In this document: positions 1 to 5,767 of the stretch, one piece after another
Numbering within the stretch: position 1 is the first letter of the stretch
Layout of the letters: every line of letters starts with the position of its first letter
Source of the DNA: Pseudomonadota bacterium
GTDB taxonomy: Bacteria; Pseudomonadota; Alphaproteobacteria; Caulobacterales; Caulobacteraceae
Assembly (NCBI GenBank): GCA_023432855.1
Contig: JAEZEZ010000020.1
Location: 1-5,767 of the forward strand
Reading direction: 5' to 3'
Length of the DNA stretch: 5,767 nt
The notes under the pieces: generated by a model
What the model was told of the DNA's origin: nothing
Databases searched by the model: none
The model's input: the letters and a program-made list of their open reading frames with translations, nothing else
Program-made: the position numbers and the translations under genes

Positions 1-1537
1 GGCTCAGGTAGCCGCAATCGCCCGCCTGGCCACCAGACTCGGCGTAGAACGGCGTCTGGTCGAGTACTACCACGCCCTCTTCGCCCGCGCTCAGGCTGTC
101 GACGCTCATGCCGGCCTTGAACAGCGCGAGCACCGTGCCGGCACCGGAGGTGCCCTGGTAGCCGGTGAAGCGGGTCTCGCCTTCCACCTTGACCAGGCTG
201 TTGTAATCCAGATCGAAGGCGCTGGCCGAACGGGCGCGCTCGCGCTGGGCCTGCATCTCGCGCTCGAAGCCCTCCTCGTCGACGCTCAGCTCGCGCTCGC
301 GGGCGATGTCGGCGGTCAGGTCGACCGGGAAGCCATAGGTGTCATACAGCTTGAAGACCACCTCGCCCGGGATCACCTTGCCGCTCAGCTCGGCCAGATC
401 CTGCTCGAGAATCTTCAGGCCCTGTTCCAGGGTCTTGGCGAACTGCTCTTCCTCGTTTTTCAGCACGCGCTCGATGTGCGCCTGCTGCTGGCGCAGCTCC
501 GGATAGGCCTCGCCCATCTCGGCAGCCAGAGCGGCAACGATCTTGTGGAAGAAGGTGCCCCTGGCGCCCAGCTTGTTGCCGTGGCGGCAGGCGCGACGAA
601 TGATGCGACGCAGCACGTAGCCGCGCCCTTCGTTGGACGGGGTCACGCCGTCAGCGATCAGAAAGCCGCAGGAGCGGATGTGGTCAGCCACCACCTTCAG
701 CGAGGCCTGACCTTCGTTGACGCAGCCGATCGCCTGGGCGGCGGCGTCGAGCAGGCGCTGGAACAGGTCGATCTCGTAGTTCGAGTTGACGTGCTGCAGT
801 ACGGCGCTGATGCGCTCCAGGCCCATGCCGGTGTCCACGCTCGGCGCCGGCAGCGGGTGCAGCACGCCGTCCGCAGTGCGGTTGAACTGCATGAACACGT
901 TGTTCCAGATTTCGATGTAGCGGTCGCCGTCCTCTTCCGGGGAGCCGGGCGGGCCGCCCCAGATATGGTCGCCGTGGTCGAAGAAGATCTCGGTGCACGG
1001 GCCGCACGGACCGGTGGCGCCCATCGCCCAGAAGTTGGCCGAGGCGTAGGGCGCGCCCTTGTTGTCGCCGATGCGCACCATACGCTCAACCGGCACGCCG
1101 ACTTCCTTCGTCCAGATGTCGAAGGCTTCATCGTCAGTGGCGTAGACGGTGACCCAGAGCTTTTCCTTGGGCAGATTCAGCCACCTGGGCGAGGTCAGGA
1201 ATTCCCAGGCGTAGTGGATGGCATCGCGCTTGAAGTAATCACCGAAGCTGAAGTTACCCAGCATCTCGAAGAAGGTGTGGTGGCGCGCGGTGTAGCCGAC
1301 GTTGTCCAGGTCGTTGTGCTTGCCGCCCGCGCGCACGCACTTCTGGGAGGAGACTGCCCTGGGGATGGCGCGCGTCTCCTGACCGGTGAACACGTTCTTG
1401 AACGGCACCATGCCCGCGTTGACGAACAGCAGGGTCGGGTCGTTCTGCGGCACCAGCGGGGCTGAGGGGACCACCTCGTGGCCGTTCCTGGAGAAGTAGT
1501 CGAGGAAGCCGGAGCGGATCTGGTTGAGCGTGGACAT
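1..1537 (-). CDS. alaS: Alanyl-tRNA synthetase, N-terminal 512 residues (3' end beyond window)
   Basis: AlaRS charges tRNA-Ala with alanine in the cytoplasm. I translated the frame by hand from ATG 1537 to base 2 and found no stop or frameshift; about 60% of a typical ~875-residue AlaRS is present. Class II catalytic motifs are visible: CVRAGGKHNDLDNVGYTARHH (residues 67-87, with Arg69), FFEMLGNFSFGDYF (89-102) and VDTGMGLERI (234-243, with Asp235). The tRNA-recognition helical region follows, and the window ends at the start of the editing domain, so its HxxxH zinc site is not covered. Residue 174 is Ala in MGATGPCGPC, where the E. coli-type enzyme has Asp. An in-frame upstream ATG at 1576 would add 13 residues, but the family begins M-x-x-L-x-x-I-R-x-x-F-L, which fits 1537. 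No clear Shine-Dalgarno is seen. The N-terminus is alphaproteobacterial in style, whereas residues ~104-512 resemble Pseudomonas AlaRS (from memory, not a search). Confidence 0.96.
   Translation of the reverse strand, partial: MSTLNQIRSGFLDYFSRNGHEVVPSAPLVPQNDPTLLFVNAGMVPFKNVFTGQETRAIPRAVSSQKCVRAGGKHNDLDNVGYTARHHTFFEMLGNFSFGDYFKRDAIHYAWEFLTSPRWLNLPKEKLWVTVYATDDEAFDIWTKEVGVPVERMVRIGDNKGAPYASANFWAMGATGPCGPCTEIFFDHGDHIWGGPPGSPEEDGDRYIEIWNNVFMQFNRTADGVLHPLPAPSVDTGMGLERISAVLQHVNSNYEIDLFQRLLDAAAQAIGCVNEGQASLKVVADHIRSCGFLIADGVTPSNEGRGYVLRRIIRRACRHGNKLGARGTFFHKIVAALAAEMGEAYPELRQQQAHIERVLKNEEEQFAKTLEQGLKILEQDLAELSGKVIPGEVVFKLYDTYGFPVDLTADIARERELSVDEEGFEREMQAQRERARSASAFDLDYNSLVKVEGETRFTGYQGTSGAGTVLALFKAGMSVDSLSAGEEGVVVLDQTPFYAESGGQAGDCGYLS
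1228..1342 (-). other. Probable mosaic junction inside alaS
   Basis: This interval encodes residues ~66-103 of AlaRS, almost invariant across proteobacteria. Before it (residues 1-65: LVPQNDPTLLFVNAGMVPF, NVFTGQETR) the protein follows the alphaproteobacterial pattern. After it (RDAIHYAWEFLT, RWLNLPKEKLWVTVYATDDE, RIGDNKGAPYAS) it follows the Pseudomonas pattern, including a linker that alphaproteobacterial AlaRS lacks. Hand-counted GC of 60-base lines is about 73% at 1321-1380 but 52% at 1201-1260 and 58% at 1081-1140. Family assignment is from memory; the change in composition is seen directly. The exact crossover cannot be placed by eye. Confidence 0.55.
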
Positions 1538-1573
1538 GGCGGCCTGGCGGGACGGGAGATTTCGCGGAACCGC

Positions 1574-1603
1574 CATATAGAGGCGCGGGCGCCGCTCGGC
1601 CAA
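1574..1603 (-). promoter_or_regulatory. Candidate alaS promoter
   Basis: Read on the minus strand, TTGGCC (1603-1598) is followed after 17 nt by CTATAT (1580-1575), or after 18 nt by TATATG (1579-1574). These resemble sigma-70 -35 and -10 elements. A start point near 1567 would leave a ~30-nt leader before ATG 1537 and would exclude the upstream in-frame ATG at 1576. The rest of the 144-nt gap (1538-1681) holds a GGCCGCGGCC palindrome at 1636-1645 but no hairpin followed by a T tract, so read-through from upstream is possible. Confidence 0.35.
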
Positions 1604-1681
1604 GGTTTTTGCTGCGCTGCGGCAAAGGCTGGCGAGGCCGCGGCCCCAACTACCGCGCCCGGAACCTTCGGCCGCCGGAGC

Positions 1682-2164
1682 CTACCTGCGGCGCGCGCCG
1701 GCGGCGGCCAGGGCGATGGGCAGGCCGACGAGGAACAGGTGCGAGGCCATGTTCAGAAGGGTCTTCGTATCGGTCGCCAGCGGGTTCGGGTTGGCCGGCG
1801 CCAGCGACAGCGGCACGACCAGGTAGTTCATCACGAGATAGATGGCCGCCCCGTAGAGCAGCCCCATGATGACCGGCTGACGGAAAAGGATGCCGAAACG
1901 CCGGCCGGCCCATACGTAGAGCGCCGCGGCCGCCAGCAGGATCAGGGTGTGCAGGGCCGCTCCGAGCACGGCGGTCTGGACGCCGCCGGCGCGCGCGGCT
2001 TCGCCGCCCAGGACGCCGGCCGCGATCGACTGGCCGATGACCTGCCAGGAGACCCCGTAGATCAGCATGGCGGCCACGAAGTCGAAAACCGACGCAGCAA
2101 GGCCGCCGATCAGGACGGCCCGCGAGGCGCCGCCGCCGCGGCGGCGCGGGATGGTGGTGATCAT
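1682..2164 (-). CDS. Conserved four-helix inner membrane protein of unknown function
   Basis: 160 residues with about four hydrophobic segments: ~16-36, ~64-85, ~97-120 and ~136-156. Basic clusters at the N-terminus (RRRGGGASR), between helices 2 and 3 (GRRFGILFRQ, 87-96) and at the C-terminus (ARRR) predict both termini in the cytoplasm. The stretch LLYGAAIYLVMNYLVVPLS (102-120) is the most family-like part; I recall similar small membrane proteins in many proteobacteria but cannot name a function. The start at ATG 2164 is supported by AGGGGG (2176-2171) 6 nt upstream. The gene lies between recA and alaS on the same strand, 207 nt after recA and 144 nt before alaS, gaps large enough that it may be transcribed alone. 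No catalytic or metal-binding motif is apparent, so this is probably a structural or small transport-type protein, with function unknown. Confidence 0.85.
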   Translation of the reverse strand: MITTIPRRRGGGASRAVLIGGLAASVFDFVAAMLIYGVSWQVIGQSIAAGVLGGEAARAGGVQTAVLGAALHTLILLAAAALYVWAGRRFGILFRQPVIMGLLYGAAIYLVMNYLVVPLSLAPANPNPLATDTKTLLNMASHLFLVGLPIALAAAGARRR

Positions 2165-2183
2165 GGAAGTCCCCCTGCTGCGC

Positions 2184-2213
2184 CCGGCCCCTCTCGGTCA
2201 CCGAGGCGGCCGG
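2184..2213 (-). repeat. Imperfect inverted repeat in the leader of the membrane protein gene
   Basis: CCGGCC (2184-2189) pairs with GGCCGG (2208-2213), and CTCGG (2193-2197) with CCGAG (2201-2205) around a TCA loop, with a small asymmetric internal loop between the two stems. It lies 20-50 nt upstream of ATG 2164 and would fold in the leader mRNA without covering the AGGGGG ribosome binding site. It could equally be the tail of the recA termination region. Confidence 0.4.
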
Positions 2214-2264
2214 ACGCTAGGCGCCGCCCCGAAGCTTGGCAATATGCAGATTGGTCGCATGAAG

Positions 2265-2294
2265 GGGGCGCCCGCCGTCACCGGCGAGCGCCCC
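2265..2294 (-). terminator. Strong hairpin downstream of recA, likely terminator
   Basis: A 13-bp stem with one G-U pair closes a four-base loop: 2265-2277 pairs with 2282-2294. On the recA strand the loop reads GTGA, a GNRA-type tetraloop. It lies 77 nt past the recA stop codon. The stem is almost all GC but is followed on the minus strand only by CTTCAT, not a run of T, so it may work as a 3'-end stabiliser or weak terminator rather than a canonical intrinsic terminator. Confidence 0.5.
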
Positions 2295-2371
2295 TGAACC
2301 GCGGGCGGTCGAACGACGCAGGGTCGGTCGGCGGGTCGCGCCGCCCGGCCGTCCGCGGAACCCGTTCGGCC

Positions 2372-3439
<1,068 letters not shown>

Positions 3440-3454
3440 CTGAGCCTCCCTATC

Positions 3455-3480
3455 ACACGATTCCGCCGTGTCTTGCGGAA
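3455..3480 (-). promoter_or_regulatory. Two overlapping, mutually exclusive hairpins in the recA leader
   Basis: TTCCGC (3461-3466) is the exact inverse of GCGGAA (3475-3480), with an 8-nt loop. ACACG (3455-3459) is the exact inverse of CGTGT (3467-3471), with a 7-nt loop. On the recA mRNA the arms occur in the order 1-2-3-4, with 1 pairing 3 and 2 pairing 4, so the two stems interleave. A pseudoknot looks sterically unlikely because only one base separates arms 3 and 4, so alternative folds are more plausible. The structure ends 4 nt before the GGGAGG ribosome binding site. A GANTC methylation site (GATTC, 3459-3463) lies inside it. The stems are short and could be chance. Confidence 0.35.
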
Positions 3481-3514
3481 GGCGCTCATCACATTGGCGC
3501 TCCCGACCGACGAG

Positions 3515-3529
3515 GCATGATGATCATGC
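3515..3529. promoter_or_regulatory. Perfect 15-bp palindrome, operator-like, in the recA promoter region
   Basis: GCATGAT, one central G, then ATCATGC forms a perfect 7-bp inverted repeat. A second palindrome, ATGATCAT (3520-3527), is nested off-centre in it. It lies 9 nt on the recA side of the LexA box, about where the recA -10 element or start point would be. This arrangement is typical of a dimeric repressor site, but I do not recognise the binding protein. Confidence 0.45.
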
Positions 3530-3546
3530 TTTGTTCTCGTTCGCAA
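3517..3546 (-). promoter_or_regulatory. Weak candidate recA promoter
   Basis: On the minus strand TTGCGA (3546-3541) could be the -35 element. CATCAT (3522-3517) lies 18 nt downstream and matches four of six -10 positions. The -35 would overlap the LexA box and the -10 the 15-bp palindrome, which suits a repressible promoter. The -10 match is poor, so the assignment is tentative. Confidence 0.3.
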
Positions 3547-3553
3547 TATGTTC
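3539..3553. promoter_or_regulatory. LexA binding site (SOS box), alphaproteobacterial type
   Basis: GTTCGCAATATGTTC is an exact match to the known alphaproteobacterial LexA operator GTTC-N7-GTTC; on the recA strand it reads GAAC-N7-GAAC. A third GTTC lies at 3533-3536. The box ends 99 nt upstream of the recA start codon and 91 nt from the predicted start of the divergent lipid kinase gene, so LexA bound here could repress recA alone or both transcripts. Confidence 0.85.
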
Positions 3554-3643
3554 TTTTTGATGCTGCGACAGAATTGGTCGGACTTGATGGGAACACCATC
3601 CCCCGGCCTTCGCTATCGGAGCGCCACCTTGCAGACGGTAACG

Positions 3644-4567
3644 ATGACCGGAAGAGACGATCGCCCCCCGCCCGCCCCGCGCCGGGCCCTGATGCTGGTC
3701 AATCCCCACGCCCGGCGCGGCAAGGAAGCCATGAGCGTCGTGGACCGCCTCGAGCGCGGGGGACTGATCGTAACCGTGGAGCATTTCGCCTCTCCGGACG
3801 AGGCGGCCGCCGACATCGAGCGGCGGGCGAAGGACATCGATCTGGTGATCGTCTGCGGCGGCGACGGCACCGTGGCCTCCGCAGCCGGCGCGGTGCGCAG
3901 GACCGGCCTTCCCATGGGCGTGCTGCCGCTCGGCACCGCCAACGACCTCGCCCGCACCCTCGGCATACCCGAAGCCCTGGACGGCGCCGCCGACGTCATC
4001 ATTGCGGGCTGCACCGAGCGGATCGACCTCGGAGAGGTCAACGGCCATCCCTTCTTCAATGTGGCCAGCCTCGGGCTGAGCGCCCGGCTGGCCCAGGGCC
4101 TGACGCGTGAGGAGAAGCGGCGGTGGGGACGGCTGGCCTATGCCCTCCACGCCCTGAAGGTGCTGATCGGCTTTCGTCCGTTCGAAGCGGAGATCACCAA
4201 CAGGGACCAGACCCTGCGCGTGCGCACCCTGCAGATCTCCGTTGGCAACGGCAGGCACTACGGCGGGGGCGCCGTGGTGCACGAGCACGCCAGCATCGTC
4301 GACGGCCAGCTCGACCTCTACAGCCTCGATCCCCGCGCCGTGTGGAAGCTCGCGCTGATGTTCGACACCTTCCGTCGTGGCCAGCACGGCGTGTGGTCCG
4401 AGGTGAAGACTTCCCGCTGCTTCGAATTCCAGGTGCGCACGCGCCGGCCCCGCCCGGTGAACGCCGACGGCGACATCGTCACCGAGACGCCGGCGCGCTT
4501 CGTGGTGAGGCCCGCCGCCGTGGAAGTCTTCGTGCCCGCGCCGCCCCCGCCGTCACGCCGCCCATGA
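3644..4567 (+). CDS. Diacylglycerol kinase-family lipid kinase (YegS/BmrU type)
   Basis: A 307-residue member of the family that phosphorylates diacylglycerol, sphingosine-like or related lipids with ATP at the inner face of the membrane. The catalytic domain shows the nucleotide-binding start LMLVNPHARRGK (17-27 region), the signature CGGDGTVASA (71-80) and LPLGTANDLARTLGIP (94-109). Later come GNGRHYGGG (201-209), DGQLD (220-224) and NADGD (273-277), as in other YegS-like enzymes. Length is typical (~300). The frame stays open upstream to an ATG at 3548, but that start overlaps the LexA box and the added residues do not look like family sequence. ATG 3644 is preferred although its Shine-Dalgarno is weak; ATG 3587 is an alternative. 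The substrate cannot be read from sequence. It is divergent from recA and lies 52 nt before a DUF1176 gene, probably in one operon. Confidence 0.92.
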   Translation: MTGRDDRPPPAPRRALMLVNPHARRGKEAMSVVDRLERGGLIVTVEHFASPDEAAADIERRAKDIDLVIVCGGDGTVASAAGAVRRTGLPMGVLPLGTANDLARTLGIPEALDGAADVIIAGCTERIDLGEVNGHPFFNVASLGLSARLAQGLTREEKRRWGRLAYALHALKVLIGFRPFEAEITNRDQTLRVRTLQISVGNGRHYGGGAVVHEHASIVDGQLDLYSLDPRAVWKLALMFDTFRRGQHGVWSEVKTSRCFEFQVRTRRPRPVNADGDIVTETPARFVVRPAAVEVFVPAPPPPSRRP

Positions 4568-4620
4568 CCGCGCCGGCTCTGGCGGCTATGGTCACGGCGA
4601 CGCTTGAGGAGCTCCCGTGA
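4564..4620 (+). other. 18-codon micro-ORF bridging the lipid kinase and DUF1176 genes
   Basis: An ATG at 4564 overlaps the lipid kinase stop in an ATGA arrangement. The frame encodes MTAPALAAMVTATLEELP and stops at TGA 4618-4620, whose last base is the first base of the next ATG. Such double overlap could couple translation across the 52-nt gap. It has no ribosome binding site of its own, and the peptide resembles no protein I know, so it may be chance. Confidence 0.2.
4606..4611 (+). promoter_or_regulatory. Ribosome binding site of the DUF1176 gene
   Basis: GAGGAG ends 8 nt before ATG 4620 and 5 nt before an in-frame GTG at 4617. Both spacings are usable; ATG 4620 is preferred because it is the stronger codon and gives a normal signal peptide beginning MRRF. 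The alternative adds one residue only. Confidence 0.75.
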
Positions 4621-5687
4621 TGCGCCGCTTCGCCGCCTTTCCGGCCGCAGCCCTGCTTCTGGCGACCGCGCCGGCCGCCCAGGAGGCGGAGCGGGACGTC
4701 CAGGCGTTCCGGGACTGGCGGGTCGCCTGCGACAACATCCTGACCTGCACCGCGATCGGTTTCCAGACAGGCGACCCGTGGGAGGGGACGGGCCCCTTCC
4801 TGTGGCTGCGGCGGGCGGGAGGACCGGACGCCGCGCCTGAAGTGATCGTGGGACTGGGCTGGAGCGACGAGGCGGAGGCCGTGGCGGACGGACAGCGAGC
4901 CGTGGTGCGGGTGGAGGGCCCCGCCCCCGTGGAAGCTCCCGGGTTGACGGACACGGAGGAGACCGGCGCCCGCATCGTGCGCATGACCGACGCCGGGGCC
5001 GAGCGGCGACTGGCCGACGCCTTGGCTCAAGGCGAGCGGGTCACCGTCCTTGTCGAAGGCAAGCCCATGGGCGCGGTATCCCTGGCCGGCAGTTCCGCCG
5101 CCCTGCGCTGGATGGACGACCGACAGGGGCGCGTCGACAACCAGAGCGCCCTGGTCGCCAAAGGCGTGCGGCCGCCCTCCGCCGTTCCGCGCGCGCCGGC
5201 CGCGCCGACCTTCCGCCTGGCCGCGATCCCCGCGGGCGAGGACCATGAACCCGGCGCCCTGCCCCCCGCCCTCGCGGGACGAGAGGACGTACAGGCCTGC
5301 CTCGAGGATCAGGCCGACCCCGAAGGCGACTTCGGCAAACCCTCGGCAAGTCCGCTTTCGACCTCCGAATGGCTGTGGGCCATCCCCTGCGGGCGCGGCG
5401 CCTACAATTTCACAAGCCTCTACATCATCGCCGGCAAGGACGGCGCGAACGCGCGCAGCCCCGGGCTGGCGGGCTATGACGACCGCCTGACCAACGCGGG
5501 GTTCGGCGCCGGAGGCCTGGCCGCCTTCTCCAAGGGTCGCGGTCTCGGCGATTGCGGCGACATCGTCGAGTTCGGCTGGAACGGCCAGACCTTCCTGCTC
5601 ATGGACCGCTACGTGATGGGAGACTGCCGCGGCGTGCCCTCCACCCTCTGGCCGCGCGTGCACACGGCCAAGGGCGAGCAGCCCTGA
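4620..5687 (+). CDS. Exported DUF1176 family protein
   Basis: 355 residues with a Sec-type signal peptide: MRRF, hydrophobic AAFPAAALLLATA (5-17), and likely cleavage after Ala19 or Ala20. The mature part opens with FRDWRVACDNILTCTAIGF (30-48) and ends with GDCRGVPSTLWPRVHTA (334-350). I recognise these as the two ends of the DUF1176 family, periplasmic or surface proteins of unknown function found widely in Gram-negative bacteria. Six cysteines (37, 43, 227, 257, 312, 336), all after the signal peptide, could form up to three disulfides. A Pro/Ala-rich stretch (~185-220) may link two halves. No catalytic motif is apparent. The gene follows the lipid kinase by 52 nt on the same strand and is probably cotranscribed with it, which hints at an envelope-related role but does not prove one. 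Confidence 0.88.
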   Translation: MRRFAAFPAAALLLATAPAAQEAERDVQAFRDWRVACDNILTCTAIGFQTGDPWEGTGPFLWLRRAGGPDAAPEVIVGLGWSDEAEAVADGQRAVVRVEGPAPVEAPGLTDTEETGARIVRMTDAGAERRLADALAQGERVTVLVEGKPMGAVSLAGSSAALRWMDDRQGRVDNQSALVAKGVRPPSAVPRAPAAPTFRLAAIPAGEDHEPGALPPALAGREDVQACLEDQADPEGDFGKPSASPLSTSEWLWAIPCGRGAYNFTSLYIIAGKDGANARSPGLAGYDDRLTNAGFGAGGLAAFSKGRGLGDCGDIVEFGWNGQTFLLMDRYVMGDCRGVPSTLWPRVHTAKGEQP

Positions 5688-5705
5688 TCATTCCCGAGGC
5701 GGTCA

Positions 5706-5741
5706 GGCCGGGGGGGCGACCCCGGCCCCGCCGTTTGGCGG
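5706..5741 (+). terminator. Tandem GC-rich hairpins after the DUF1176 gene
   Basis: GGCCGGGG (5706-5713) pairs with CCCCGGCC (5720-5727) around a 6-nt loop. Immediately after, CCGCC (5728-5732) pairs with GGCGG (5737-5741) around GTTT. The pair begins 19 nt past the stop codon, a common place for transcript ends. Neither stem is followed by a T tract, so efficient intrinsic termination is uncertain; in this GC-rich sequence some pairing is expected by chance. Confidence 0.35.
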
Positions 5742-5767
5742 CAGGCCCACCACCCGCCCCCCCGCCC

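Noticed and set aside
1013..1024. Ala174 instead of Asp in AlaRS MGxTGPCGPC as an inactivating change
   Set aside because: The position varies between AlaRS lineages as far as I recall, and all core class II motif residues are intact; a single-base difference is not enough to claim loss of function.
476..1465. Long open frame on the plus strand opposite alaS (329 residues)
   Set aside because: It is antisense to clear AlaRS sequence and is low-complexity Ala/Val/Gly/His-rich, a known effect of high-GC genes; no domain is recognisable.
1609..1640. Possible terminator hairpin (TTTGC/GCAAA) between the membrane gene and alaS
   Set aside because: The stem is only 5 bp and has no T tract on the transcribed (minus) strand; the T run lies on the wrong side.
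2241..2262. AT-richer island that might be a promoter for the membrane protein gene
   Set aside because: A CATATT-like -10 is present but no -35 at an acceptable distance could be found.
3548..3643. N-terminal extension of the lipid kinase from ATG 3548
   Set aside because: The start codon overlaps the LexA box, there is no ribosome binding site, and the extra 32 residues do not match the family, which begins shortly before the VNPxARRG motif.
4479..5663. 394-residue minus-strand open frame opposite the DUF1176 gene
   Set aside because: The opposite strand has a ribosome binding site, signal peptide and family motifs; this frame is a shadow.

Overview
The window looks like a chromosomal housekeeping segment of a high-GC alphaproteobacterium, most likely of the Caulobacterales (Caulobacter, Phenylobacterium or Brevundimonas type). 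The pointers are the alphaproteobacterial style of RecA, a textbook alphaproteobacterial LexA operator (GTTC-N7-GTTC) upstream of recA, the order recA, small membrane protein, alaS, and a DUF1176 exported protein. No mobile element, tRNA, rRNA or CRISPR array was seen.

Minus-strand block (1-3439, read right to left). recA (2372-3439, GTG start) is followed by a strong hairpin (2265-2294) that probably ends its transcript. Next come a 160-residue four-helix membrane protein of unknown function (1682-2164) and the first 512 codons of alaS (1537 down to the window edge). The reading frame of alaS is intact, but the protein appears mosaic. Its first ~65 residues are alphaproteobacterial in type; everything after about residue 104 reads like a Pseudomonas AlaRS, and GC falls at the same place. 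The switch lies within positions 1228-1342, over the near-universal motif 2 region. It could be a real recombination event or a chimeric assembly, and this is the most important point to check.

Divergent promoter region (3440-3643). This holds the LexA box (3539-3553), a perfect 15-bp operator-like palindrome (3515-3529) and two overlapping, mutually exclusive short inverted repeats just upstream of the recA ribosome binding site (3455-3480). The LexA box could act on recA, on the divergent lipid kinase gene, or on both.

Plus-strand block (3644-5687). A diacylglycerol kinase/YegS-type lipid kinase (3644-4567) is followed 52 nt later by an exported DUF1176 protein with six cysteines (4620-5687). 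The pair is probably cotranscribed, and an 18-codon micro-ORF overlaps both genes by a few bases. GC-rich tandem hairpins follow at 5706-5741.

No gene-free stretch exceeds about 210 bases. I did not find a new multi-gene system. The items worth attention are the alaS mosaic and the dense regulatory architecture in front of recA.
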